From positions 1-64,000 of the forward strand of contig NZ_JBOFXD010000050.1 in assembly GCF_051653945.1 (NCBI RefSeq): 64,000 nucleotides of DNA, read 5' to 3'. This DNA comes from Cetobacterium_A sp051653945. GTDB lineage: Bacteria > Fusobacteriota > Fusobacteriia > Fusobacteriales > Fusobacteriaceae. Position 1 is the first letter of the stretch, and each line of letters opens with the position of its first letter. The position numbers and the translations under genes are program-made. Positions 35,772 through 45,858 of this stretch are shown one piece after another. The notes below the pieces were generated by a model. That model saw only the letters and a program-made list of their open reading frames with translations. It made no database searches and was not told the origin of the DNA.

Positions 35772-37277
35772 TTATTCTCTTTCTGTAATTTTATTTGATA
35801 AATAAAATAATATAACCACTATTATTATATTTACAGATGATAGTGCCGCCCCTTCTAAAAGCTTTTTATCTGAAAAAAGTGAATAGTTAACTAAAGCTAT
35901 AGTTGGAAAATCTCTTCCAAGCTGCATTGAGTATGAGATTGTAAACTCTCCCAAAATTATTGCAAATATCTGTAAATAAGTACCTAAAAATACATTTTTT
36001 AAAATAGGACACTCTATTAATAAAAATGTTTTAAAAGGTGAAAGTGCATCAATTTTTGCTAAATCCAATATATCCTTTGGAAACTCTCTCACATATTGAT
36101 ACATAAAAGAGTAAGCTATTGGAACTGTCACTAAAAAATAACCAATAACTAAAAGTATCCAGAGTTTTATATCATAAAGTATATTTATATAGATTAAAGC
36201 AATCCCTAGAAATGCACTTGAAAATCCCATTGTAGAAAAAACAATAGCACTTGTTACTTTGGTAAAATTTTTAAGTAATAGGTACGTAAAAACAATTACA
36301 AATACTGGTGTTATTGATGCTAAAAGTAGAGAGTTTCTAATTCCTTGTAAAACTGGATAGTATGCGTTAAAATCACTAGAAAAAAGTTTATAAAATCCTT
36401 CTAAAGAAAAACTACCAGTATAATAGTTATAAAAACCATAGAATACTCCTATAAGAACAACTGAACACTCTAGCAATAGATATATTGTTGTCCAAATCGT
36501 TGTCAGTATGGAAACTTTTCTTTCTCTGAAATCATCTTGTAACTCATAAGGTGGGTACAAATCACCTAAGAGATTTAGAACTATTAAAAAGAAAAATTGT
36601 ACAACTCCTAACACAAGAGCTTTTGAAAAATTTGCATCTCTTAAAAGAGTATTTGCAATTTCAACCTCTAGGTTAGAGTAGCGAATTCCTCCCAATGCTA
36701 AGACAATTCCAAAGGAAGCAAAGGTATATATAAAAACTAAAAACATTCCTCTAAAAACTTGAGGAAATATTAACGGAAGTTTAATTTTAAAAAATATATT
36801 AATCTCATTTAAGCCATCTATTTTAGCTGCTTCAACTATATTTTTAGGTATATTTCGCATTCCCTCACTTAGATACTTTATCATAATGGGACTATTATAA
36901 AATACATTTGCAAGTATTATAGCTTTTAGTGTATACAAAACACTAAAGTTTTTAAGAATCGGGAGATTAAATATAAGTGTAAAAGCCACTACTGTTGATA
37001 TGGTTGGAAAGAAAAATGGAATAAATATAAGCCCCTCTAATATTTTAGTCAGTGGATTCTTTTTATAGCTCATATAATAAGCTGGGATAATGGCAATTAC
37101 TGTTGAAAATATAACTGACAATATCCCTTGAGTTAAAGATATTTTAAAAAGTTGAAAGTTTTCATAAAAACTCAAACTTCTAATCTCTTCAAAATGAAAG
37201 AAATCCTTTATAAAAAATATTAGAGGGATTCCCCATAGAATAAGATATATATAGCTATAGGTTTTATTTTTCCTCAT
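35772..37277 (-). CDS. thiP: Thiamine ABC transporter permease ThiP (fused two-module)
   Basis: The 501-residue permease has two homologous halves of about six helices each, the second starting near residue 290, with EAA-type loops (AAKIDGLNEINIFFKIKLPLIFP and AKIDALSPFKTFLLIECPI) that contact the ATPase. This is the ThiP/FbpB architecture. The ATG at 37277 shares a base with the thiB stop (TAATG), so it is translationally coupled; an in-frame ATG 12 codons earlier lies inside thiB. No ATPase gene (thiQ) follows; spmA comes next. Confidence 0.84.
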   Translation of the reverse strand: MRKNKTYSYIYLILWGIPLIFFIKDFFHFEEIRSLSFYENFQLFKISLTQGILSVIFSTVIAIIPAYYMSYKKNPLTKILEGLIFIPFFFPTISTVVAFTLIFNLPILKNFSVLYTLKAIILANVFYNSPIMIKYLSEGMRNIPKNIVEAAKIDGLNEINIFFKIKLPLIFPQVFRGMFLVFIYTFASFGIVLALGGIRYSNLEVEIANTLLRDANFSKALVLGVVQFFFLIVLNLLGDLYPPYELQDDFRERKVSILTTIWTTIYLLLECSVVLIGVFYGFYNYYTGSFSLEGFYKLFSSDFNAYYPVLQGIRNSLLLASITPVFVIVFTYLLLKNFTKVTSAIVFSTMGFSSAFLGIALIYINILYDIKLWILLVIGYFLVTVPIAYSFMYQYVREFPKDILDLAKIDALSPFKTFLLIECPILKNVFLGTYLQIFAIILGEFTISYSMQLGRDFPTIALVNYSLFSDKKLLEGAALSSVNIIIVVILFYLSNKITERE

Positions 37278-38239
37278 TATTTTTTCAATACCTCTATTAG
37301 TTGTTTTTTCCAATTTTCCATATTTTTATTCACATATTCCGCATCTAATTTAACTATTTTATCTGTTGTAGGTACATATTTATAGTCATCTGGTAACTTA
37401 TAGTTTATAACAGGGAACATATAATTTTTTTCAAGAGCAAGTTTTTGGAACTCAGGTTCTAACACAAAGTTTAAAAACTCCTCAGCTGATTTTTTTATAT
37501 TTTTCTTATTAACTAAAGCAGCACCCTCTAAATATATATATCCTCCCTCTTCAGGTATATAACTTTTATATTTATTTTCATTTCCATCTTGATAGAAGTA
37601 GATTGAGCTCGAAGCATATCCACTCATAATAGCTCCCTCTCCTACAGAGAATTTAGCAAAAGAATCCGACCATCCTGAAGAAACTGTTAATACACTTGGT
37701 TTTAAACTCTCCCAAAACTTTAACCAATTTTCTCCGTAAACCCCAATAGTCCAAAGCATAAACGCTTCTCCTGTAAAACTTCTTGGGTCTTGAACCAATA
37801 GCTCCTTTGGATATTTTTTTAAATCTTCAAAAGTTTTTAAATCTGAACCTATTTTTTCATAGTTATAATTTAGTGCGAGCATTCCATAATCAATAGGTGT
37901 AACTGACCACTCCTTATCAATTACAAACTCCTCTCTTGCAATATTTCCAGCAGTAGTTGGTTTATATTTTTTTATAAGATTATCTTTCTTAGCTTCTAAA
38001 TAGTTTATATCTGTTAGACCTACAATTATATCAGCCTTTGGATTTTTCTTTTCTAATTTCATTCTAGGTATAACTCCATCAATTGGAACATACTTAATCG
38101 TTGCCCCTGTTTTCTCCTTAAAAATTACCCCAGCTGAACTTTCAATCCATTTCATTGACTCTGGTCCATAAACTACAATCTCTTCTCCAAACGATACTAA
38201 ACTCATTAAAAATAATCCTGTTAAAACTGTTTTTTTCAT
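37277..38239 (-). CDS. thiB: Thiamine ABC transporter substrate-binding protein ThiB
   Basis: A signal peptide (MKKTVLTGLFLMSLVSFGEE) precedes a 300-residue periplasmic binding protein. It aligns along its length with ThiB: IVVYGPESM at the start, KADIIVGL, PIDYGMLALNY, VQDPRSFTGEAFMLW, TVSSGWSDSFAKFSVGEG, and NYMFPVINYKLP near the end. It delivers thiamine or its phosphates to ThiP. It starts 26 bases after the addA-like stop, leaving no room for a TPP riboswitch. Confidence 0.85.
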   Translation of the reverse strand: MKKTVLTGLFLMSLVSFGEEIVVYGPESMKWIESSAGVIFKEKTGATIKYVPIDGVIPRMKLEKKNPKADIIVGLTDINYLEAKKDNLIKKYKPTTAGNIAREEFVIDKEWSVTPIDYGMLALNYNYEKIGSDLKTFEDLKKYPKELLVQDPRSFTGEAFMLWTIGVYGENWLKFWESLKPSVLTVSSGWSDSFAKFSVGEGAIMSGYASSSIYFYQDGNENKYKSYIPEEGGYIYLEGAALVNKKNIKKSAEEFLNFVLEPEFQKLALEKNYMFPVINYKLPDDYKYVPTTDKIVKLDAEYVNKNMENWKKQLIEVLKK

Positions 38240-38265
38240 TTCATCCCCTTTAATTATTTTAATTT

Positions 38266-41200
38266 TTACAGTTTAATTTCTAAAAACTCACCAGACACTT
38301 TATAGTTGTCTATCTCTCCTAAACTATATAGATGATTTTCTACAATTTCAATATACTCATCTAACTGGGCTTGATTTATTCCTCCAGTTTTATAATCTAT
38401 TACAAGAATATTTCCGTCACTTGTTGGTGTAGGTTTTTTTATCATAATTCTATCTATTCTTTTTAACTTTCCCTCATCATATATCTCATACTCTGGGTAT
38501 ATATAGTCCCACTCCTCTGAGAAAATAATTGGGTTGTCATTAAAGAACTTTTTAAACTCTGGTCCTTCAAGAATATTTTTTAGCCTTTCCTCTCCTATTA
38601 TAGATGCATATTTTGAGTAAGTTCTATTTTTTGCCTCTATATGTTCATCTAAACTATTATTTATTATAAACTCTAAATAGTAGTGAATGGCATTACCCAC
38701 TCTTCTTTTTTCCTCTGTCACTATATCAACTAAAAGCATTCTATTTGGCTGTTCACACTCTTCTATACTCTTTTCAATAAAATCTATAGAATCTAATAGC
38801 TCTATATTCTTTACTCTATGTACACTTTCATTTTTTTCAGTCCTACTAATTTTACCACACTTTACGTTAAATAGTCCATCTATTGAGTTCTTTAAATATT
38901 TATTTTCGCTTCCTCCCATAACTAAAAATAAATTTTTCTTAGCTCTTGTAAGAGCAACATAGATATTATTTATCTCCTCTTGGTCTTTTTTTATCTCTAA
39001 CTCCTTTAAAAAGTTATAACTATCTCCTAGATAACCTAAGATTTTTTCATATTTTTTATCTACAAATATAAAATTCTCTATTTCGTTAAAAGGCGATTTA
39101 AAATCTATATGGAACTGTATCCCACTCTCTAAACCTCTTTTTTGTCCCTGATGGAAATAGTAAACTGTTTCAAACTCTAACCCTTTAGATTTATGGATAC
39201 TTAAAAGAGTTATAGCCTTTTCCTCCTCTAAAGATACCTGCTTAAATTTAGGATTATCTTTTTCATTTATGAGTGAGTTATAAAAATCAAATATATTTCC
39301 ATGCTCTTTAGACATCTCTAAAAATTGGAATATATTTTTTAAATCTGATTTTCCAGAGAATATTTGAGAGATATTAAATGCCTCTATTACATCTAAAACA
39401 AAGTTTTTATTCTCCAATCCCTTTTTAGCTATTTTCTCTATTCTATTTAAAACATCTAAAAGACTGCTTGGAGCATCTTCTGGCATCTCTTCTAATTTTT
39501 CTATAATCTCTTTATTTTTTAAGACAATTTTCAATTCAGCATTCCCTATTTTTATAACATCACTTCTTAAAAATTCAAGGAGTGAAAATACATCTCTATT
39601 CACAACAAATTTTAAGATTTTAAAAATCGGATTAACTGCTCTGTGATATATAATAGAGTCATTGGAATCTATTACAAAAGGTATTTTTCTATCACTTAAA
39701 GCAATAGCTATCTCATTTAGCTGTTTATTACTTCTTGCAATTATACCTATCCCACCATAGTTCCCATCAAAATTAGTTTCAATAGAATCCACCATAGTTT
39801 CTACCATATTTTCCTCTTCTAAAACTTCATCCTCATCCTCTAAAGGTTCTTTTTTTGTTAAAACTTCAAAGTATCCAAGTTCATCACTTTTTCCATCCAC
39901 TGGAGTAAACTCCCACTTATAACTGTGATCCTCTAAAGCTGCAACCTCTTCATATGTTTCAGCTACTCCATTAAATACACCATTTGTAAAATCCACTATA
40001 TTTTTACAACTTCTATAGGAAACACTCATAGTTTCCTCTTCTACTCCTATTATGCTTGGAAGGTTTTCAAAAAGAGCTTTCTCTCCCCCTCTCCAACCAT
40101 ATATACTTTGCTTTTCATCTCCAACACATATTAGATTTTCACAACTATTTATAAGTCCTTTTAAAATTCTCCACTGAAGAACACTTGTATCTTGGAACTC
40201 ATCTATAAACACTGTTTTAAATTCACTATCAAATATATCTTTAAAGTAATCTGTTATATATCCATCCTTTATAAGATTTATCTCTTCTCTATCTATATAT
40301 TGGAACATATAACTACTTATATCTAAATGGGTAAATCGTTTTTCATTAAATTTTATATTATCATATATCAAGTATAAATTTTCAATAAAGTATAGTATCT
40401 CCCTTTCAAAAGATAGAACCTCTCTGTTGAAAACCTCTTTAGATATCTCCTCTTTCAGTTGATCGAAGGCTCTTTGTAAAATCTCTATCTCACAATCTAA
40501 GTCAATCTTACTTGTTGTTTTTACTCTCCGCCCATCCCAACACTTATCACTTTTAATAATTTCATTCCAATTTTCAACTGCATGTTCTCTATGAACTGAA
40601 CTATCTTTTTCTAAAACCCATTTTATGATTTTACTCATGTAGTCAGATAGATCTTTGCCATCTTTCTTTTTCTCTTTTACAGCTAAAAAAGCATCAGTTA
40701 AGTGTTTAATCAACTTCTCTATAGATATATCTGAGTCACACTCATCCTTATTTTTTAACTTTTGAGACTGTTCAATTAAAATTAGTTTCCATCTATTATC
40801 AATTAGATTTTTTAGTATATCCAAATACTTTTCTATACTACGCTCTGTTCTGTTTTGTAGAAAAATTTTAAATCTATCAAACTCATTTTTATCCTCTACA
40901 ATTTTTTCAAAACATTTTAATAGAATCTCAATATTCTCAGTATCATCTATAATCTCATATGAAAATATATTTAGATATGGAGCTATCACATTTTTAAATA
41001 TATTATTTATAAAACCATCAATTGTTGAAATTTTTAATCTATCTTTATTATCTAAAACCTCATAATAAACTTTTCTAACGTTTTCAAAAGAAAGGTCTAT
41101 CTCTGGGTATAAGTTTTTTAAATTTTCATATAGTGATGACTCTTTATCTCTATACATCTCCTCTAAAAATAGGATAACCCTCTCTTGAATTTCAGATGTA

Positions 41201-41331
41201 GCTTTTTTCGTAAAAGTCATTACTAAAACATTCTTATAATTTTCACCTTTTAAAAGAGTAGCTAAATACTCTAAAGATAGTCTATATGTTTTTCCTGTTC
41301 CAGCACTAGCTTTTAAAACTATCCCTTTCAT
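38266..41331 (-). CDS. addA: AddA/RecB-like UvrD-type helicase-nuclease
   Basis: The 1021-residue protein would be the helicase-nuclease subunit of an AddAB-type DNA end-processing enzyme for recombination repair. Walker A is ASAGTGKT at residues 8-15, motif II is VFIDEFQDTS, followed by GDEKQSIYGWRGG, later ITLLSIHKSKGLEFETV, and motif VI NNIYVALTRAKKNLF. The C-terminal domain is a RecB-type nuclease with VIDYKTGG. Its ATG directly follows the TAA of the addB-like gene, whose last codons supply the AGGAGG site. Confidence 0.85.
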   Translation of the reverse strand: MKGIVLKASAGTGKTYRLSLEYLATLLKGENYKNVLVMTFTKKATSEIQERVILFLEEMYRDKESSLYENLKNLYPEIDLSFENVRKVYYEVLDNKDRLKISTIDGFINNIFKNVIAPYLNIFSYEIIDDTENIEILLKCFEKIVEDKNEFDRFKIFLQNRTERSIEKYLDILKNLIDNRWKLILIEQSQKLKNKDECDSDISIEKLIKHLTDAFLAVKEKKKDGKDLSDYMSKIIKWVLEKDSSVHREHAVENWNEIIKSDKCWDGRRVKTTSKIDLDCEIEILQRAFDQLKEEISKEVFNREVLSFEREILYFIENLYLIYDNIKFNEKRFTHLDISSYMFQYIDREEINLIKDGYITDYFKDIFDSEFKTVFIDEFQDTSVLQWRILKGLINSCENLICVGDEKQSIYGWRGGEKALFENLPSIIGVEEETMSVSYRSCKNIVDFTNGVFNGVAETYEEVAALEDHSYKWEFTPVDGKSDELGYFEVLTKKEPLEDEDEVLEEENMVETMVDSIETNFDGNYGGIGIIARSNKQLNEIAIALSDRKIPFVIDSNDSIIYHRAVNPIFKILKFVVNRDVFSLLEFLRSDVIKIGNAELKIVLKNKEIIEKLEEMPEDAPSSLLDVLNRIEKIAKKGLENKNFVLDVIEAFNISQIFSGKSDLKNIFQFLEMSKEHGNIFDFYNSLINEKDNPKFKQVSLEEEKAITLLSIHKSKGLEFETVYYFHQGQKRGLESGIQFHIDFKSPFNEIENFIFVDKKYEKILGYLGDSYNFLKELEIKKDQEEINNIYVALTRAKKNLFLVMGGSENKYLKNSIDGLFNVKCGKISRTEKNESVHRVKNIELLDSIDFIEKSIEECEQPNRMLLVDIVTEEKRRVGNAIHYYLEFIINNSLDEHIEAKNRTYSKYASIIGEERLKNILEGPEFKKFFNDNPIIFSEEWDYIYPEYEIYDEGKLKRIDRIMIKKPTPTSDGNILVIDYKTGGINQAQLDEYIEIVENHLYSLGEIDNYKVSGEFLEIKL

Positions 41332-43860
41332 TTAAAACTCCCTCCTACAGATATTTCCATACTCACAGTATAAACATCCACTTTTCTTCTCACTTAAAAA
41401 GTAGTTCTCACCTTTAAAAAACTCTATCAATCGCTCTTTTAAAAGCTCTCTTGTGAGTTTAGGTTTTTCTTGATTCTCTATACTTCCTTCAAAAGCGTTA
41501 TATATAGATTTTTGAGCAGCATTTTCATCTCCATATAGCATAATTGTATAAAAATCCAATTGGTTATCTATTTTACTTCCTGTTTTAAAATCTATAATAT
41601 GGTTGTTTGTTGTTGTTTCAATTACAAGGTCAACTCTACCATTTAAAGTAACCTCTACATCCCCTTTTAAAAACGGCTCTTTTCTACTGTTTTTCTCACT
41701 CTCTATACGTTTAACTTTCTTTTCTATGTACAGATTTTCTATCTCTTTATAGAACTTCACTATATTTTTTGTAAAACGTGGAATTAATATCTGAGTAAAA
41801 TAGTTATCTAGATATACTGGAACTCTTTTTCTATTGGCATAAAAACTCTTATATAGTAGTTCCTCTACCTCTTCATTTGTCACTGAATAGTCTGAAACAT
41901 TCAGAATCTTTTTCCACATCTTATCCGTTAATTTTTCAAAAACCTCGTGTACATACGTTCCTATAAATTTAACTGACAAACCTAAAGAGTCCTCTTTTTC
42001 AAAAGAGCTTAGTCCACAAATTTTATCTAAATAAAATCTATATTCACACCTAGTCAAAGTGTCATAATCATATGGACCTATACTTAGCTCTCTATTTTTA
42101 AAGTCATCTCTATTTTTCAACAATTCTTTTTGAATAAACTCTCCAATATCATTTGATTTAAATGTCATTAATCTCTCTAGTATGTCCTCACTATAAATAG
42201 TTTTTTCAAGTTTACCTATACCATATCTATTTAAGACTTCAGAAAGTATAGGAGATACTCCCTCTCCACTATTTTCATTTTTTATATAGATAACTGTATT
42301 ATATCTATTTTTTAAAAATCCTTGATAAAATCTATACTTTTCCTCTTTTCTTTCCTTTTCATAGTAAGTAAATCCATTCTCTTTTTTCTGTTTCTCTGTT
42401 AAATAAAGAGAATCTCTTTTTACTCTAGGAAGGTATCTTGTACTTATATTTATAAAAATTGACTCTCTTGATGGAGTAACCTTACAATTTTCCATTGGTT
42501 TTATTAGATATTTCCCCTCACTGTCATCATTTCTTATAATCTCAACATCATTGAAGTATTGAAGTAAGAATTTTAAAATATCTCCACCATTTCTAAAGCA
42601 ACTTTTAATCTCTCTTTCCTCAAGCATTATCTCAGTTGTTTTAGCATATCCCATATACTCTTGAAGTTTATCATAAAAATCTACATATATTTTCTCTCTA
42701 AACATATCTAGTGATAAAAGTTCATTGAAGTATGTAATAAATTTATCTATACTTTCAATTTTTGATACTTTTACAATATCTTCATAGATTTCAGAGATTT
42801 TTTCATTACTCTCTGTTCCTATATACTTATAATCCCAATCTATTTGATTATAGATGTACTCCATATCCTCTTTTGTTATTCCATAGTATTCTTGCATCTC
42901 TAAATTTTTAATTCCCTCTAAAAATTTTTTAATAGGAATTAGGTTATCCATTCTAGGTTCCATTGCTCCTATAAGTTCACTTTGAGCATTTAAAAATTTA
43001 AAAAACTTAGTGTCATTTAAAGTATAGAAGCTACCTCTCATAAAGTTATTCGGAAATATTTTGGAATACTCATTTGTATCAGCTTCTGGAGAAAAAATAT
43101 TAGTCATATGATTTTTCATTTTCATAATATCTAATAGATTCCCTATAAGTTCTAATTCATCTTGAACCTCTAATAGTGATATCTCTACTTTTTGTGTTCT
43201 AGGTAGGTGTACCTCTTTTAACTCAAGATTTTCCTCATCAAAAACTCCAGGTTCCCCTTGAACTCTAATTACAACCTCTATAAACTCCTCTAGCTTAGAT
43301 ATTACATATTTATCTAAAGGTGAAAAATTCACTATATCTACAAACACTATTTTTTTATATTTTTTAAAGATTGTTAAATCTAGATATTTTATATCCTCAA
43401 CCCAGTCTTTTGGTATATAGTTTCTTTCAGTCAAATATACCTCATACTTTTCCTTAAATCTATGAAATATTTCAAAATATTTTTTTTGCCACTCCTCTAG
43501 CTCTATATCCTTTTCACACAAACTTCTGTTTAATTCAGTATAGTATTTAAAAAACTTATCTGAAAACTCAATGGATTCAAAATAGTTATTTATATTTATC
43601 TCTGCAAACTCTTTTTTCATATAGTTATATAAACTCACAAATCTTTTTGCTTCACTTAAAATTATCTTATCTGTACTAAACGCTACCCCTTTAAACTCAT
43701 CTATTGTTAAATAAAGTGGATCTGGTTCAAAGATATTTCTTTTACTCTCTTTTCTCTGACTATTTTTTAAAGGATAGTCAGAAAACACATATACAACAGA
43801 GGGATCTTTTTTCAATCCCTGAATTAAAGACCCCCCGTAACTTATATACTCAAACTTCAT
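41332..43860 (-). CDS. addB: AddB-like PD-(D/E)XK nuclease subunit
   Basis: The 842-residue protein is the probable partner of the downstream AddA-like product. The C-terminal nuclease shows the motif HIIDFKTGSK. Four cysteines fit an Fe-S cluster: one in LTRCEYRFYLDK and three in the end motif CLYCEYGNICRREF, as in AddB and Dna2-type nucleases. It is shorter than typical AddB, and its N terminus (YISYGGSLIQGLKKD) lacks a Walker A GKT. It is probably not an ATPase. It lies 9 bases after the mogA-like gene. Confidence 0.78.
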   Translation of the reverse strand: MKFEYISYGGSLIQGLKKDPSVVYVFSDYPLKNSQRKESKRNIFEPDPLYLTIDEFKGVAFSTDKIILSEAKRFVSLYNYMKKEFAEININNYFESIEFSDKFFKYYTELNRSLCEKDIELEEWQKKYFEIFHRFKEKYEVYLTERNYIPKDWVEDIKYLDLTIFKKYKKIVFVDIVNFSPLDKYVISKLEEFIEVVIRVQGEPGVFDEENLELKEVHLPRTQKVEISLLEVQDELELIGNLLDIMKMKNHMTNIFSPEADTNEYSKIFPNNFMRGSFYTLNDTKFFKFLNAQSELIGAMEPRMDNLIPIKKFLEGIKNLEMQEYYGITKEDMEYIYNQIDWDYKYIGTESNEKISEIYEDIVKVSKIESIDKFITYFNELLSLDMFREKIYVDFYDKLQEYMGYAKTTEIMLEEREIKSCFRNGGDILKFLLQYFNDVEIIRNDDSEGKYLIKPMENCKVTPSRESIFINISTRYLPRVKRDSLYLTEKQKKENGFTYYEKERKEEKYRFYQGFLKNRYNTVIYIKNENSGEGVSPILSEVLNRYGIGKLEKTIYSEDILERLMTFKSNDIGEFIQKELLKNRDDFKNRELSIGPYDYDTLTRCEYRFYLDKICGLSSFEKEDSLGLSVKFIGTYVHEVFEKLTDKMWKKILNVSDYSVTNEEVEELLYKSFYANRKRVPVYLDNYFTQILIPRFTKNIVKFYKEIENLYIEKKVKRIESEKNSRKEPFLKGDVEVTLNGRVDLVIETTTNNHIIDFKTGSKIDNQLDFYTIMLYGDENAAQKSIYNAFEGSIENQEKPKLTRELLKERLIEFFKGENYFLSEKKSGCLYCEYGNICRREF

Positions 43861-43869
43861 TGTTCCCTC

Positions 43870-44373
43870 CTATTTTTTAATAGGTGTTGCACACTCTACA
43901 GCTGCACCCTTTAGTATCTCAACTCCATGAACTAATGCATCTATTACAAAGTTTAGATTCTCTGTTGCTCCTTTTGGACTTCCTGGAAGATTTAAAATTA
44001 TGCTACCTTTTCTTATTCCACATCTTGCTCTACTTAACATGGCTTTTGGTGTTATCTCAAATGATTTAGCTCTCATATACTCAGCTACTCCTGGAGCTTC
44101 TCTTTCAATCACTGCAAGTGTCGCCTCAGGTGTGACATCTCTTTTTGAAAACCCTGTTCCGCCATTTGTTACAATCAAATCAGCTACATCTTCATCAGCT
44201 AATTTTATTAACTCTTCACAAATCTCTTCATAAGTATCTGGAAGCATATTATAATAAACAGTTTCATAGCTTAGATGTTTTTCAAAAATCTCTTTTAATC
44301 TTTGTCCTGTTACGTCTACTCTCTCTCCTCTTGAACCCTTATCACTTAATGTTACTATAGCTACTCTTATCAT
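43870..44373 (-). CDS. MogA/MoaB family molybdopterin-binding protein
   Basis: The 167-residue protein has the MogA/MoaB core: VTLSDKGSRGERVD, TNGGTGFSKRDVTPEA and ILNLPGSPKGATENL. MogA adenylylates molybdopterin before metal insertion. No other molybdenum cofactor gene is in the window, so MogA and MoaB cannot be told apart by context. It lies between cls and the addB-like gene with short gaps, within one long minus-strand run. Confidence 0.88.
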   Translation of the reverse strand: MIRVAIVTLSDKGSRGERVDVTGQRLKEIFEKHLSYETVYYNMLPDTYEEICEELIKLADEDVADLIVTNGGTGFSKRDVTPEATLAVIEREAPGVAEYMRAKSFEITPKAMLSRARCGIRKGSIILNLPGSPKGATENLNFVIDALVHGVEILKGAAVECATPIKK

Positions 44374-44383
44374 AACTTCCTCC

Positions 44384-45805
44384 TTATAGTATTGGTGCCA
44401 ACAATTTAGAAATCGATTCTAACACCCTATCTTTTTTTCCTCTATTTTTATACTCTTCCAATGTCACTCTTTTAGAATCTAAAATATCTTTATCTATTCT
44501 TTTTTCTAATTCAGTGATGTTATTTCCCAAAATCAGAAGACTTATTTCAAAATTTTGGTACATACTTCTGTAATCAAAGTTTGCAGTTCCTAAAAACGCA
44601 ATCTCTCCATCTATAACAACTAATTTACTATGGATAAATCCATATTTATATTTATATACCTCAGCTCCTAATTCAATTAGCTCCCCATAAAAGTATTGAT
44701 TAGCCCAGTAAACAAAAGCATGATCTCCAACACTTGGTATCACTATTTTAATTTTTACTCCTGAAACTAAAGCGGCCTTTAAAGCATCTAAAATAGGCTC
44801 ATCTGGAATAAAATATGGTGTTTCTATATGTATACTTTTTTCCGCTTTTATTATCAAACTTAAAAATGTATCCTTTATAGTATGAAACTCATAATTGGGT
44901 CCTGAACTTACAACTTGAATTGGAGTTAAGCTATGATCATCTTTATCTATAGCAATATTTTGAAATATATCTGTTGTATCCTTTTTTAAGAATTTCCAAC
45001 TTCTTTCAAACTCATGCAAATAATCTATTATAGCTTCTCCTTTTAAAGAGAATCCTATATCTTGCCAACTCCCCAAACGACCCTTACCAATATAGTCTTT
45101 CCCTATATTTAATCCACCTGAAAAACATATTTTGTTATCTATAAGAGCTATTTTTCTATGATCTCTATAGTTAGCTCTTAAATTTCCAACTTTTATAAAT
45201 GGAAAGTACGATGGAAAAAATACTTCAAACATGATTCCTGCCTTTTTTAACTTTTCAATTCTTTTTCTAGAAACCCCTCTTGTTCCAGCTCCATCTACTA
45301 TTATTTTTATCTCCACTCCCTCTTTAACCTTTTCTAAAAGTAAATCGTAAATTGGAGACCCTACCTCATCATCATCAAATATATAATACTCCATATATAT
45401 AGATTTTTTTGCATTTTTTATAGATAGTGTTAGATTTTCAAAGTAATAGTTAGCTTCTGGATAAAATGTAAAACTGTTATTATGAGTCATTTTTCCTAAA
45501 AGAACACCATCTAAATATCTACTTAATCCTATCCATTTTTTAATACTAACCATAGATTTTTTATTTAAATTTTTTAAATAGCCATGACTATTTTTTAAAT
45601 AATATTTTTCTAAAGCTCTACGTTTTTTAAAGCTAATACCAAAAAATAGATACATTACAAATCCAAAATAAGATGTCAATAACAATATTGTTATCCAAAA
45701 TAGTGTGAATACAGGCCTTCTTCTTTCAAAGAATATAATGATACATGCAAATATAATATTAACAAACACTAAGTAGTCCTTTAATGCTATAAATATCTCT
45801 TTCAT
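44384..45805 (-). CDS. cls: Cardiolipin synthase (phospholipase D family)
   Basis: The 473-residue inner-membrane protein has two N-terminal transmembrane helices (about 10-28 and 35-55). Two HKD motifs follow: NYRDHRKIALIDNKICFSGG (about residue 210) and FIHSKLVVIDGEIAFLGTANFDYRS (about 390). This is the bacterial cardiolipin synthase layout. AGGTGAC precedes the ATG. It is the first gene of the minus-strand run that ends at ldcA. Confidence 0.92.
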   Translation of the reverse strand: MKEIFIALKDYLVFVNIIFACIIIFFERRRPVFTLFWITILLLTSYFGFVMYLFFGISFKKRRALEKYYLKNSHGYLKNLNKKSMVSIKKWIGLSRYLDGVLLGKMTHNNSFTFYPEANYYFENLTLSIKNAKKSIYMEYYIFDDDEVGSPIYDLLLEKVKEGVEIKIIVDGAGTRGVSRKRIEKLKKAGIMFEVFFPSYFPFIKVGNLRANYRDHRKIALIDNKICFSGGLNIGKDYIGKGRLGSWQDIGFSLKGEAIIDYLHEFERSWKFLKKDTTDIFQNIAIDKDDHSLTPIQVVSSGPNYEFHTIKDTFLSLIIKAEKSIHIETPYFIPDEPILDALKAALVSGVKIKIVIPSVGDHAFVYWANQYFYGELIELGAEVYKYKYGFIHSKLVVIDGEIAFLGTANFDYRSMYQNFEISLLILGNNITELEKRIDKDILDSKRVTLEEYKNRGKKDRVLESISKLLAPIL

Positions 45806-45830
45806 CTAGTCACCTCTAACTTTTTTAGAA

Positions 45831-45858
45831 AAAAGGAAGAGTCGCAACTCTTCCTTTT
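45831..45858 (-). terminator. Terminator of the SIR2-like/alarmone-synthetase operon
   Basis: AAAAGGAAGAGT (45831-45842) and ACTCTTCCTTTT (45847-45858) flank a 4-base loop. On the minus strand a T run follows. It overlaps the stop codon of the alarmone synthetase gene and separates it from cls. Confidence 0.85.

Noticed and set aside
38240..38265. TPP riboswitch upstream of thiB
   Set aside because: Only 26 bases separate thiB from the preceding gene, too few for the aptamer.
43884..44360. Three overlapping plus-strand frames opposite the mogA-like gene
   Set aside because: They are Leu- and Ser-rich antisense shadows of a clear MogA/MoaB gene and lack ribosome sites.
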